Positions 44,251 to 53,373 of a stretch of 64,000 nt of DNA are shown here, in pieces. How positions within the stretch are numbered: the first letter of the stretch is position 1; every line of letters starts with the position of its first letter. This DNA is from DASQGA01 sp963722715 (lineage in GTDB: Bacteria > Actinomycetota > Thermoleophilia > Gaiellales > Gaiellaceae). Below the pieces are notes generated by a model that worked only from the letters and a program-made list of their open reading frames with translations, made no database searches and was not told where the DNA came from. The DNA lies in the NCBI GenBank assembly GCA_963722715.1, contig CAVROA010000013.1, positions 1 through 64,000 on the forward strand, read 5' to 3'. The translations under genes were made by a program, and so were the position numbers.

Positions 44251-46119
44251 CTACCCCTTAAAGGAGACGATTTTTTTGAGGATGAGAGAGCCGAAAGCCA
44301 TCATCACGAGCATGCCGATCAACAGCATGTGCCCCGTATGTGAGTGATAGAGAGGGGCCATGTACTCGGCGTTGAGAAGGGTGACCGCACCCAGGACGAA
44401 GAACGGAAGCCCGACCAGCGTGTAGGCGGACATCCGGCCCATCGACGTCAGCCCTTTGATCTTGCGCTTGAACTGCTGGCGGTCGCGAACGGTGTCGGCG
44501 ACCATGTCGAAGATCCCGGCCAGCGAGCCGCCGACCTGGCGCTGGATCGTGACGGCAGTGATCACGAACTCGAAGTCGTTCGACCCGAGGCGCCGGGCCA
44601 TCTCGCTGAGCGCGACATCCATCGGCCGGCCGAGGCGGGTCTCGGCCAGGACGCGCTTGAACTCCTTCGAGGCGGGGTCCTGATCCTCCTCGACGACCGC
44701 CTGGAGACCCTGCCGGAAGCTGTGGCCGGCCTTCAGCGAAGCGGCCATCGTGATCAGGAGGTCGGGAAGCTGGTTCTCGAAGGCGCGCAGCCTGCGCCTC
44801 GCCTTCACGTACACGACCAGGTATGGGATGGCCGCCCCCACCGCGAGCGCGGCGATGATGATGAGGCTCGGCAGCCCGGCGACCGCGGCGATGAAGCCTG
44901 CGAGGAATGCCGAGCCCCCCATCAGGTACATGAACTCGACCGTGCGGATCGGGAGATCGGCCCGTTCGATCAGATGGCCCATGAGCTGCCAGCGCCGGAA
45001 GTGCCCGAAGGTCCGCTCAGTGGCGCGGAAGAGCCCGGAAGCAAGCGCGAGCCGGTCGCGTTCGTCCGGCTGCTTGACCTGCGCCTCCGGGGGCCCGACG
45101 TGTGGATCGAGCCGGTGAGAGAGCCAGGCGCCCTTCTTCGCGGCGAACGCAAAGAGCCCCGCAATGAGGACGAGCAGACCGACCGCGCCTCCGAGGACGA
45201 GTGCGCCCCAGGCGCTCTCGAGCACGTGCTCGGGAAGGAGGGGAGAGGGCTTCGCATTGTCTGCAGGCGGTGAGAAGCCCGGAATGACGAGCGGAGCCTC
45301 GACCGGCTTGTCGCCCGGGGTTGAGGCCTCGACGGTGAGATGGTCACCTGGCCGGGCCGCCGTGACGTAGCTGATCTGCCACGTGCGCTTGAGCTCCTCG
45401 GCGATCGATTCGTAGATCGGGGTCAGTGCTCCGCTCGAGGCTGCGCCGTAATAGGTGCCGCCGGTCTTCTCGGCCAGCTCCTTCAGCGGCGCCGGCGTGA
45501 AGCGGGAGCTCTCGATTGCGATCGGGTAGACGGCGACGCCCGCATCCTTCGCGGCGCGGGTTGCGTCGGCCAGCGACGCCTTGCTCATGGTCTCGTTGCC
45601 GTCCGTGACGAGGATGATCACGCGGGCCGGCAGGGGCTCTCCCGCCAGGGAGCGAGCCGAAAGGACGATGGCATCCCAGAGAGTCGTGCCGTCGACGGAG
45701 TCGACCGAGAGAGTCCTGAGCGCCGTGTCGGCGTTGATCGTGGCCGTCGTGAAGCCCGTGAGGGCGACCGTTTCCGTTGCAAACGTCGTGATCGCGATCC
45801 GGTCGGCGGCGGGCTTCGCTTCGATGAACGCCCGTGCCGCGGCGGTTGCATCAGCGAGCGGCTGGCCGGCCATCGATCGCGAGCGATCGATGACGAGCAC
45901 GACGCTCTTCGCCCGCCCGAGGTTTTCGGCGGAGAGCCCCGCAGGCGTCTGCCCGTCCTCGGTGAGCTTCGGAGAACGGACGGTCGGAGCATCGGTGACG
46001 ACGCTGACCTTGACGGTCGGATAGGCGCTCGTGTCGACCGCCTTCACCTGCACGCCCGCCGAAGCGAGCGCAGGCAGGAGAAGTCCGGCTAGCGCCGCGA
46101 GAAGGATCCGTCGGCGCAT
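44251..46119 (-). CDS. tadB: TadB-like T2SSF protein fused to an N-terminal VWA domain
   Basis: A 622-residue protein. Residues 1-22 are a signal sequence; about 70-255 form a von Willebrand A domain with MIDAS DRSRSM and TDGNETMSKA. A membrane segment (GALVLGGAVGLLVLIAGLFA) leads to the T2SSF part (QLPDLLITMAASLKAGHSFR, MARRLGSNDFEFVITAVTIQ, QVGGSLAGIFDMVADTVRDR) with C-terminal helices. Ordinary TadB is ~300 residues and lacks a VWA domain. The VWA domain would be outside the membrane. It overlaps the tadA stop by 1 nt. Confidence 0.9.
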   Translation of the reverse strand: MRRRILLAALAGLLLPALASAGVQVKAVDTSAYPTVKVSVVTDAPTVRSPKLTEDGQTPAGLSAENLGRAKSVVLVIDRSRSMAGQPLADATAAARAFIEAKPAADRIAITTFATETVALTGFTTATINADTALRTLSVDSVDGTTLWDAIVLSARSLAGEPLPARVIILVTDGNETMSKASLADATRAAKDAGVAVYPIAIESSRFTPAPLKELAEKTGGTYYGAASSGALTPIYESIAEELKRTWQISYVTAARPGDHLTVEASTPGDKPVEAPLVIPGFSPPADNAKPSPLLPEHVLESAWGALVLGGAVGLLVLIAGLFAFAAKKGAWLSHRLDPHVGPPEAQVKQPDERDRLALASGLFRATERTFGHFRRWQLMGHLIERADLPIRTVEFMYLMGGSAFLAGFIAAVAGLPSLIIIAALAVGAAIPYLVVYVKARRRLRAFENQLPDLLITMAASLKAGHSFRQGLQAVVEEDQDPASKEFKRVLAETRLGRPMDVALSEMARRLGSNDFEFVITAVTIQRQVGGSLAGIFDMVADTVRDRQQFKRKIKGLTSMGRMSAYTLVGLPFFVLGAVTLLNAEYMAPLYHSHTGHMLLIGMLVMMAFGSLILKKIVSFKG

Positions 46120-47567
46120 CAGTGGAACGACCCGAAGCTGGCCGCTGCGAACGCCGGGCGATAGAGATCCGTCTCGTGCTCGAAGAAGTCGGCTGGAAGA
46201 GCGACGCCGTTCGCGGCCATCTTCTCCAGGAAGTGCGGCTTCAGCCCGCTACAGGCGAGTGGTGCCAGGAGACCTCGCGTCGAGGGACCCTGACTCGAGT
46301 CCTCGTCCGGCGGCTTCGCCAGGAAGATGTCCTGCAGGGTGATGATGTCGGACTCCATCCGCAGGACCTCGGTGATATGGGTGATCTTGCGCGAGCCGTC
46401 GACAAGGCGGGTGATCTGCACGAGCAGATCGAATGCACTCGCGGTCTGCTCCCTGATCGCGCGAAGCGGAAGATCGAGTCCGGCGGTGAGGACGAGAGTC
46501 TCGATACGGGAGAGAGCGTCTCGCGGTGAGTTCGCATGGACCGTGGTCAGCGAGCCTTCGTGACCTGTGTTCATCGCCTGGAGCATGTCGAGCGTCTCCG
46601 GACCTCTGACCTCTCCGACGATGATTCGGTCGGGACGCATGCGGAGGGCGTTTCGCACGAGCTCTCGGATCCGGACTTCACCTTTGCCTTCGATGTTCGC
46701 CGGGCGAGACTCGAGCGTGATGACGTGCTCCTGCTGGAGCTGGAGCTCTGCTGCGTCCTCGATCGTGACGATGCGCTCGTCGTCGGGGACGAACGCCGAG
46801 AGGGCATTCAGCATCGTCGTCTTACCGGTGCCGGTACCTCCCGAGATCAGCACGTTCAGCTTGCCCTTGACGCACGCGGAGAGGAAGTGCGCAGCTTTTC
46901 CGCTCACGCTCCCGAAGTTGATCAGGTCGTCCATCGTGTACGGATCCCGCGCGAACTTCCTGATCGTCAGCGTGGGCCCACGGAGAGAGAGAGGCGGGAT
47001 GATTGCGTTGACACGGCTTCCGTCCGGAAGTCGTGCGTCGACCATCGGCGAGGACTCGTCGATGCGACGGCCGACCTGAGAGACGATCTTGTCGATGATG
47101 CGCAGGAGGTGCGCGTTGTCCACGAACGCGGTTTTCGTGCGCTCGAGCTTGCCTGCGCGCTCGATGAAGATCCGGTCATGCGCGTTGACCATGACCTCGG
47201 TTACGGAGTCATCGCGCAGGAACGGCTCGAGTGGCCCGTACCCGAGGATGTCGTCGGCGATCTCGCGCGTGATCTGCCGGCGCTCCTCGCGGGTGAGAGG
47301 TGTGCGGTCGAGAGCAAGCTGCTCGGTGACCGAGCGCATGACCTGGTCGGTCAGGTTCTCGGTCGTCTCGGAGCTGAAGAGCTGCGGCCCGAGCTTCGCG
47401 ATGCAGGCGTGATGGACGCGGGTCTTCAGCTCCGCGTACGGATCGACTGCCGTCGGCTCGCTCGATTCACGCTGGTGCGGGGCAACGACGGAGAGTGCCG
47501 CGTGCTCGGCGTTGGCGTTCCCGTTGCCGATGCCGTTCCCGCTCTTGATGCGATCGTGGAGACCCAC
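46119..47567 (-). CDS. tadA: TadA/CpaF secretion ATPase
   Basis: A 482-residue protein from the start at 47567. GISGGTGTGKTT-type Walker A (ISGGTGTGKTTMLNALSAF), Walker B-like EDAAELQLQQEH, ALRMRPDRIIVGEVRGPETL and the His box HEGSLTTVHANSPRDALSR mark a type II/IV secretion ATPase of the CpaF group. It powers Flp pilus assembly. The first 45 residues are low-complexity (GNGIGNGNANAE). Confidence 0.95.
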   Translation of the reverse strand: MGLHDRIKSGNGIGNGNANAEHAALSVVAPHQRESSEPTAVDPYAELKTRVHHACIAKLGPQLFSSETTENLTDQVMRSVTEQLALDRTPLTREERRQITREIADDILGYGPLEPFLRDDSVTEVMVNAHDRIFIERAGKLERTKTAFVDNAHLLRIIDKIVSQVGRRIDESSPMVDARLPDGSRVNAIIPPLSLRGPTLTIRKFARDPYTMDDLINFGSVSGKAAHFLSACVKGKLNVLISGGTGTGKTTMLNALSAFVPDDERIVTIEDAAELQLQQEHVITLESRPANIEGKGEVRIRELVRNALRMRPDRIIVGEVRGPETLDMLQAMNTGHEGSLTTVHANSPRDALSRIETLVLTAGLDLPLRAIREQTASAFDLLVQITRLVDGSRKITHITEVLRMESDIITLQDIFLAKPPDEDSSQGPSTRGLLAPLACSGLKPHFLEKMAANGVALPADFFEHETDLYRPAFAAASFGSFH

Positions 47568-47569
47568 CG

Positions 47570-48751
47570 CTACCTCCCGAACCAGCGGCGCTTGTCCGCC
47601 TTCTCGGTCTCGACAGGAGCGAGCGTCTTCGCCATCGTGCGGATGGCGCGGGCGAAGTCTCCCTTGGCCTCGGCGAGCACGGCGGGATTCCCGCGGTTCA
47701 CGGAGAGAGGCACTGCTCGGTCGCTCGGGATCTCGAAGCGCACCTTCACCTCCAGGGCACCCTCGACCTCGCCTGGTTTCATCCCGACCTTCGAGTTGGC
47801 CCGGTTCAGGACGACCCGGATCCGATCAGGTGGGAACGAGAGGAGCTCGAGCGTCTGCAGCGCGAGCCTCACGTTCTTCAGGGTCGGAACGTCGAGCCCG
47901 CAGAGGAGCAGGAGCTCGTCGGTCCGGTCGAGTGTCGCGAGCATCGGCCCGTGGAAGAAGGGCGACGTGTCGACGACGATGATGTCGTACGACTCACGGG
48001 CGACCTCGAGGAGCTGGGCGAGCTTGGCCTCCGTGACGAGCTCGGCGTCCTCCGGCCGGAGTGGCGCCGGGAGGATGTCGAGTCCCGAGGCGTGCCGCGT
48101 GACGTAGCCCGCGAGCTTCTCGGTGTCGAGCTCACCCGGTGCGACCACCAGGTCGTAGATCGTCTTCTCGGGCTCGATCCCCAGCATGATCGCCGCGTCT
48201 CCGAACTGGAGATCGAGGTCGAGCAGCAGGGCCTTCTTGCCCTCGTGCTTGGCGACCGCGGCCGCCGTGTTCGTGGCGATGACCGTCTTCCCGGTTCCAC
48301 CTTTGGGCGAGAACACGGTCACGATGCGGCCACGCCGTCCCGGCCGTCCCTGCGCCTTCCTGCCCGAGTGACTCGCCTTGCGGATCGCGAAGACGATGTT
48401 CTCGGTCATCTGAGGGAGGAGCAGGACGTCGGCCACGTCGGCCTCGAGAGCATCCTCGAGGAGCGCGGACGACTCCCCGGATGCCAGCAGGATCACCGGC
48501 GCCCGGGTGTGCTCGCGGATCTGGGCGAGCTCTGACTGGGGAAGCGCGGAGCTTCGCGTCCCGTGGAGGACGACGCCCAGGTGCCCGCCGGCGAGAACCG
48601 ACGCGGCATCAGAAGGGTGCTCGTTCCACGCGACCAGCTCGACCTCGAGATGGCGCTCGAGCGCGTCCTTCAGCTCAGCCAGGCCCTCGCAAGACCCGGT
48701 CATGAGGACCCGGACCTTCTCGCGGACCGCGGCTTGCATTTCGACGCTCAT
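47570..48751 (-). CDS. cpaE: CpaE/TadZ-like pilus localisation ATPase
   Basis: A 393-residue protein from the start at 48751. The first ~125 residues are a receiver-like domain. The second part is a ParA/MinD-type ATPase: FSPKGGTGKTVIATNTAAAV (deviant Walker A), ALLLDLDLQFGDAAIMLG and YDIIVVDTSPFFHGP. CpaE proteins position the Tad machinery at the pole. It overlaps cpaB by 4 nt, and 2 bp separate it from tadA. Confidence 0.93.
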   Translation of the reverse strand: MSVEMQAAVREKVRVLMTGSCEGLAELKDALERHLEVELVAWNEHPSDAASVLAGGHLGVVLHGTRSSALPQSELAQIREHTRAPVILLASGESSALLEDALEADVADVLLLPQMTENIVFAIRKASHSGRKAQGRPGRRGRIVTVFSPKGGTGKTVIATNTAAAVAKHEGKKALLLDLDLQFGDAAIMLGIEPEKTIYDLVVAPGELDTEKLAGYVTRHASGLDILPAPLRPEDAELVTEAKLAQLLEVARESYDIIVVDTSPFFHGPMLATLDRTDELLLLCGLDVPTLKNVRLALQTLELLSFPPDRIRVVLNRANSKVGMKPGEVEGALEVKVRFEIPSDRAVPLSVNRGNPAVLAEAKGDFARAIRTMAKTLAPVETEKADKRRWFGR

Positions 48752-49578
48752 TGGGCGCTCCTTCCGAAGACGAGTTGACGGAGCTGCGCCGGGCCGAGGC
48801 CGTCACCGAGGACGGTTCCGACCGTCTCGACGCTCTCCGGGCTATCGGACGCATCGGTGGTCGGGCGGAGCTGGAGCGACCAGTCAGCGTTCTTCATGAC
48901 GAAGAAGAGCTTCTGGGCCTGGCTGTCCGTGACGGCCAGGATCGCGGACTCCCCACCGTTCGGGTTGGTCAGCTTCTGATCGCTGGCCACAGGCAGCGGG
49001 CCGCGCAGGACGAGGATGTCGCGGAGGACGACGCGGGCGGCAAGGAGCTCCTCGCCGTTCGGCGCGCCACCGGTCGTACCGCCGTCTTGCGCCGGTCCAG
49101 ACCTGAAGTTCACGACTTTGTACTTGATGCTCGAAACGACGTCGACGTGATCGCCGTCCTTGAGCACGCCCTTCAGAAGCTGGTTCTCATCACCAGGAAC
49201 CTGGAGTGCGCGCATGTTGCCCGACAGCTCGGCGCGAAGGCCGCGCTTCGAGTCGGACTGGAAGCGAAGCGTCGTTACCTGCTCGCCGGCGTAGACCGGC
49301 TGGGTCGCGACGGCGTCCTCGATCTGCTTCGGGTCACTGATCGCGCCCGGGGTGACGTTCTTGCGTTCCACTTCCTGCTTCTCGAGCCAACTGCTGTCGA
49401 TCACCTTGGCGCCCAGCGTCCCCTCCGGAATGTTCTGGGAGGCGACGTAGACCGTGACGGGCTCTTCGCCGGCCTGGACGTTGCGCTTGAAATTCGTCAC
49501 ATAGAAGGTCACCATCAGCGCCGCTACGAGCGCCAGGGCAACCGCGACTCCGATGTTTCTGACTCGATAACTCATCAC
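48748..49578 (-). CDS. cpaB: CpaB/RcpC-like pilus assembly protein
   Basis: A 276-residue protein from GTG 49578 or ATG 49575. An N-terminal membrane helix (GVAVALALVAALMVTFYVTN) is followed by VTVYVASQNIPEGTLGAKVI and the SAF domain (QPVYAGEQVTTLRFQSD), then RALQVPGDENQLLKGVLKDG DHVDVVSS split over the RcpC region. It stabilises or gates the pilus in the envelope. Confidence 0.88.
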   Translation of the reverse strand: MMSYRVRNIGVAVALALVAALMVTFYVTNFKRNVQAGEEPVTVYVASQNIPEGTLGAKVIDSSWLEKQEVERKNVTPGAISDPKQIEDAVATQPVYAGEQVTTLRFQSDSKRGLRAELSGNMRALQVPGDENQLLKGVLKDGDHVDVVSSIKYKVVNFRSGPAQDGGTTGGAPNGEELLAARVVLRDILVLRGPLPVASDQKLTNPNGGESAILAVTDSQAQKLFFVMKNADWSLQLRPTTDASDSPESVETVGTVLGDGLGPAQLRQLVFGRSAQ

Positions 49579-49603
49579 ACCACGCTTTCTCGGTTCGTTT
49601 TGG

Positions 49604-50532
49604 CTACTCGATTAGCTCGACGGCGTACGCGCCGAAGGCCGCCTGGTTCGGATTCGAGCTCGGAAGCCCCTGCCAGATCACGCGAGTGAACCAGCCGAAG
49701 AGCTTCTCGTTGTTTCCCGCCACGTCGAGTCCCGTGAGATGGAATCCGACCCAGCCGATGATCTCGTACTTCGCGCCCGATCCCGATCCCGGAGAGGGTC
49801 CGGTAGACGGGGAAGAGAATTTCACTCCCGATGCGGGCCGTGAGAGTGTCCTTGACGTGCGACGAGCTGAATGGATTTCCCGTGCTCGTGTTGTAGGTCC
49901 CGAGCTGGCATCTCTTCCTGGTAGCCGTTCTCGATCCAGTCGCCGAGGTCCGACGAGCCGACTCCGTTGTCCCCACTCAGGTTGATGAAGCCGAAAGAGC
50001 CGGCGCCGTTGCTCGGGGTTACACCGTTCTTCAGGTGCTCGTATTCGAGCTCGGTTGCTTGGCCCGTGCAAGGCGGCGGCGTGCAGGCGAGCTTCGGATG
50101 CTTCCAGTTGACGACGATCGGGGCGACGTACTTGGCAGCGCCGAGCGTTCCCACCCGCGCCTTGGCGCCTCCGTGCACGTCGACCGAGTCGACCCCGAAG
50201 ACGCCGGAGAAGACACCCGGCGCGCTCTTGGTGCCGGTGACCTTGATCGTGTCGTTCGGGATGTAGGTCGTCGAGATGGTGACGTTCGCGCCGGTGACGC
50301 CGCCGCCGTTCTTGTTGGCGTAGGAGAGGGCGTTCGCGATTGCGAGGCCGGAATTGTCAGGCAGCTCCTGGGCACCCGCGAGCGCCGCGGCATCGACGGT
50401 CCCTTGCAGCTTCCGATCGGCTCGGAACCAGGCGCCGACGTCGAGGACGGCGGCCAGCATGGCGACGATGACGGTGAGAAAGAGAACGGTCAGGACCGTG
50501 GCCTGGCCGGAATTGGTCCGTAGGCGGGTCAT
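49604..50532 (-). CDS. tadG: TadG-like pilus protein, two frameshifts
   Basis: From ATG 50532, TRLRTNSGQATVLTVLFLTV and LDVGAWFRADRKLQGTVDAA form the TadE/TadG N-terminal helix. The frame holds to LGDWIENGYQEEMP, where one extra base near 49905 breaks it. LGTYNTSTGNPFSSSHVKDT continues in the second frame, which breaks again near 49780. GSGSGAKYEIIGWVGFHLTG and the end ELIE (49604) are in a third. The rebuilt protein has about 308 residues. It overlaps the tadE stop by 4 nt. Confidence 0.8.
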
Positions 50533-50921
50533 TCGACACGCTCCGTGGTCGAACTCGAGAGCGATCCCGACTTCACGACGAAGCCGAGCAGGCTCACCGA
50601 GTAGGGATAGGTCGCCGTCACGGTCACGTCGGCGCCATGTGCCCAGGTGGAGACGACGGAAGGGCTCACCTTGGACTGATCGAGGTTCTGCGCCGAGTTC
50701 TTGACCGCAGCGGACACCTTGCTCACGCGCAGTGGATCCTGGCTGGATACGGCAGCGACTCGCGCGCCGGCCCGGGTCGCGTCGGTGAGCGTGATGTAGT
50801 CGTGAAAAAGGATTCCCATTTGAATGACGCCGAAGAGGACCACGCAAAGGATCGGCAGGACGAGGGTGAACTCCACCATCGTCTGGCCCTTTTCGTTCCT
50901 GCTCCAGAACTTCTTTGACAT
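50529..50921 (-). CDS. tadE: TadE-like pilus protein
   Basis: A 130-residue protein from the start at 50921. KGQTMVEFTLVLPILCVVLF is the TadE prepilin-like helix with the Glu in position, and TDATRAGARVAAVSS follows. The rest is a beta-rich minor-pilin domain. It lies between flp and tadG in the operon. Confidence 0.93.
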   Translation of the reverse strand: MSKKFWSRNEKGQTMVEFTLVLPILCVVLFGVIQMGILFHDYITLTDATRAGARVAAVSSQDPLRVSKVSAAVKNSAQNLDQSKVSPSVVSTWAHGADVTVTATYPYSVSLLGFVVKSGSLSSSTTERVE

Positions 50922-50982
50922 TCCAGTTGGCGGCTTTCTGGTTGAGTTGCGGCTGGTAGTGCGGTGCTGCTGGAAGGAGGGA

Positions 50983-51011
50983 GCGGGGCCTTTCGTGTGG
51001 AAAGGCCCCGC
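50983..51011 (-). terminator. Hairpin after flp (terminator or attenuator)
   Basis: GCGGGGCCTTT (50983-50993) pairs perfectly with AAAGGCCCCGC (51001-51011). It sits between the flp pilin gene and tadE. A partial terminator here would give many more pilin than machinery transcripts. Confidence 0.75.
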
Positions 51012-51044
51012 GCCATGTATCCGTGTTGCTGCTCCTGAGATGAC

Positions 51045-51215
51045 TTAGAGGAAGCTGATGACGCTGTCGATTGCGTCGCTAATCGCGCCCGAGAGGAAGC
51101 CAAGCGCGACGACGACTCCGAGTGTGATGACGGCGAGAACCACGCCGTACTCCGCCATGGTCTGCCCCTCTTCACGCGTCCGGATCTGGTTCAGCCAGTA
51201 AGTGAAGATCGTCAT
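51045..51215 (-). CDS. flp: Flp/Fap-type pilin
   Basis: A 56-residue protein from ATG 51215 (GGAGGTGA upstream). TREEGQTMAEYGVVLAVITL shows the Flp cleavage region with the Glu-Tyr pair after processing, and the hydrophobic helix runs to GFLSGAISDAIDSVISF. It is the main subunit of the Tad pilus. No prepilin peptidase gene is in the window. Confidence 0.93.
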   Translation of the reverse strand: MTIFTYWLNQIRTREEGQTMAEYGVVLAVITLGVVVALGFLSGAISDAIDSVISFL

Positions 51216-51598
51216 TCGATTCACCTCCCTTCCTCGCCTTGGGCGCGCCCCCCGGCGCGCTGACACTCGTAACGTCCGACGGACGAAAGTGTGGCGTTGG
51301 TGCAAATCGCGAGCCAATCGAAACGGCGTGCGAATACGGTGGTCACGCTTGTGAAACCTCCAGCTCTATCCGGCGTGACCGCTCCGCCGTCGTGGCTCAG
51401 TTGAAACGATCATCGCCCACAATTGCGCCCGGGTAATCCCCCTCTCGGGTCATATGGCCGTGGATACCGCAAAGGGGGGATGCCCCTGCACCTCGCACGC
51501 CCAATAGTTCGTCTATTCCGTGCGCGGCCCGCGGGAATCCGTTCGCGATCCGCGCCGTCGCCTAGGCCTCGGCGCCCGAAACACAGGGAGCCAGGCAG
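51216..51598. other. Divergent intergenic region, flp and envelope peptidase
   Basis: This 383-bp gap holds the flp leader and the leader of the peptidase gene. A perfect 7-bp hairpin (GCGCGCC 51243-51249, GGCGCGC 51254-51260) lies near the flp RBS. A possible structured leader is at 51435-51481. TTGAAA at 51401-51406 may be a -35 for the rightward gene, but no good -10 is placed at 17 bp. Confidence 0.5.
51435..51481 (+). ncRNA. Candidate structured leader RNA (three-way junction)
   Basis: AATCCCCCT (51435-51443) can pair with AGGGGGGAT (51473-51481), enclosing two short stems, GGTC-ATAT-GGCC and GTGG-ATA-CCGC. The element is about 118 nt before the ATG of the envelope peptidase. It contains AATCC and ACCGCAAAGG, which loosely recall the c-di-GMP-I (GEMM) core but lack most conserved bases. 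It could be a leader element or chance pairing. Confidence 0.3.
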
Positions 51599-53170
51599 AT
51601 GTCACACAGGAAATCTCTTTCTCGACGCTATGCGGGACGCGTCATTCTCTTCTCGCTCGTCGGCTGGGCGCTTCTCTCCCGGAGCGACGAGGACGAGAAG
51701 GAGCTCGCGGAGCTCGAGGCAGCGGGAGCTCTCCCGCGCGTCCACGAGCCGGTCTTCGAGTTCGACTTCGGATCGCTCGCAGTGGGCTGGGACGAGACCG
51801 GTGCCCAGATTCCACCGAACCTCGAGGAGGTTCAGGCTGAGCATGAGCCGCTTGTCGTCCTGCCCGAGTTCTCCTTCGACGAGCCCGTCGCGGTCACTAC
51901 CGCCAAGCGGCCGAAGCGGCGACTTGCAACGACGCTCGTCTTCGCCACTCTTTTCTTCGCCGGCGCTGCCTTTTCGGCCGGCGCGGGCGATGTGATCGTC
52001 CAGGCCGTCGAGTCAGATGCTCCGGCAGCCGGCGACGTGACCTCGACCGGCGAGGAGACCACGACCGGGGCCGAGGAATCGACGCCCGCCGAGGAGCCCG
52101 GTGCTTCCGAGACCGGTGAGGCCCCTGCTTCCGATGGTGAGCCGGCGGAAGAGCCTGCTCCCGGCGAGGAGCCGGCTTCCGAGGATCCCGCAGCAGAGGG
52201 TGCTCCAGTAGATGCGCCCGCGGTCGACCCTGTCGACGGGGCCGAAGCGCCCACAGCCGACGGGTCTGGTCAGCCGGCCGAAAGCTCGGATGGCAGTGGC
52301 GTGGCCGAGCCGGACGCACCGGCAGGTGCCCCGCTCTTCCAGCCACCCGCGGTTTCCCCGTCGGTGAGCGCAGCGGCTGATCCGGAAGTCGAGGCATTCG
52401 GGACCGGTGCCACCATCTGGCTGCACCGGACGCTTCCGGATCCGACGCCCCCGGCCCGCCGCCTGGCGCCCGGGTTCGCCCAGATGCTCTCCAACCAGGC
52501 ACGGGCTGGACATGTGAACTGGGCGCTCGTTCTTGGCGTCCTGCGTGCCCGCGGCGAGGACGGCCGCCGGCCGGCCTCGCGCAGCGAGGTTCACGCGCTT
52601 GTTCGCCAGCTCGCAAAGCTGGGCGCCCGCAAGAACGAATGGTCGGCAGTGCTCGCGCTCGAGGGACGGACGGCGTTCGCCGACCGCTCCATCGCGCTCG
52701 CGCACTACGACCGGGCAGTCGGCCTCCGGGCACTCGTCTCGGGCCTCCAGGCTGCGAAGCCCTCGCTGCAGCGGCGGGTGCTGGCAGACTCGCGGATCGA
52801 CATCTACGGAGGAGGGCGCAGCGACATCGCCTCCGGCCAGATCGACGTCCGCGTCCTTGTCGTCCTTCGCTATCTCGCGGAGGCGAATGGACAGGTCAGC
52901 GTCTCGTCGCTCCACTCCGGCCACGGCACGTTCGCCCGGCCGGGCGTCGTCTCCGCCCACATGTATGGGCTGGCCGTCGACGTGTCGGCTCTCGGCAACA
53001 CCTCGATCGTCGGGCACCAGGAGGTGGGCAGCATCACAGAGCGTGCGGTCCGCGACCTCCTGCTCTTGCCGGCCGAGCTGCAGCCACGACAGGTCATCTC
53101 CCTGATCGGGATGGGCGGACCGTCCTTCGCCCTGGCCAATCACGACGACCACATCCACGTCGGGTTCTAG
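51599..53170 (+). CDS. Membrane-anchored protein with C-terminal M15/VanY-like peptidase domain
   Basis: A 523-residue protein from ATG 51599. Residues 1-105 are cytoplasmic; one membrane helix (TTLVFATLFFAGAAFSAG) follows. A long Glu/Ala/Pro/Ser linker (about 135-255, e.g. EEPAPGEEPASEDPAAEGAP) spans the envelope. The C-terminal domain has GHGTFARPGVVSAHMYGLAV, DVSALGN and NHDDHIHVGF, the HxxxxxxD and HxH metal pattern of D-Ala-D-Ala/VanY-type peptidases. It should act on peptidoglycan. A strong terminator follows. Confidence 0.8.
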   Translation: MSHRKSLSRRYAGRVILFSLVGWALLSRSDEDEKELAELEAAGALPRVHEPVFEFDFGSLAVGWDETGAQIPPNLEEVQAEHEPLVVLPEFSFDEPVAVTTAKRPKRRLATTLVFATLFFAGAAFSAGAGDVIVQAVESDAPAAGDVTSTGEETTTGAEESTPAEEPGASETGEAPASDGEPAEEPAPGEEPASEDPAAEGAPVDAPAVDPVDGAEAPTADGSGQPAESSDGSGVAEPDAPAGAPLFQPPAVSPSVSAAADPEVEAFGTGATIWLHRTLPDPTPPARRLAPGFAQMLSNQARAGHVNWALVLGVLRARGEDGRRPASRSEVHALVRQLAKLGARKNEWSAVLALEGRTAFADRSIALAHYDRAVGLRALVSGLQAAKPSLQRRVLADSRIDIYGGGRSDIASGQIDVRVLVVLRYLAEANGQVSVSSLHSGHGTFARPGVVSAHMYGLAVDVSALGNTSIVGHQEVGSITERAVRDLLLLPAELQPRQVISLIGMGGPSFALANHDDHIHVGF

Positions 53171-53234
53171 CCGAGACCGGGTAGACCTCGAGCTCCAAGC
53201 TCGACTGGAAGGGCTCCTCGACAAGAAGGAGCTG

Positions 53235-53274
53235 GGCGGGGCGAAGGAATCTCCTTCGTCCCGCCTTTTCTTTT
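53235..53274 (+). terminator. Strong rho-independent terminator
   Basis: GGCGGGGCGAAGGA (53235-53248) pairs with TCCTTCGTCCCGCC (53252-53265), 14 bp with one G-T pair and a 3-nt loop. TTTTCTTTT follows (53266-53274). It ends the envelope-peptidase transcript. Confidence 0.92.
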
Positions 53275-53373
53275 CAACAGGTGCGAGAGGGTGGTGCCCC
53301 AGAACGCACAAGGGCCGGAAGACCGGCCCATGCGGGGAATCGTATGAGGCGGGACGACCCCGCCCGAAGTGTC

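Noticed and set aside
51421..51500. ydaO (c-di-AMP) riboswitch before the envelope-peptidase gene
   Set aside because: The conserved GGGACCCA-type end and most core bases are missing; only a generic structured-leader call is kept.
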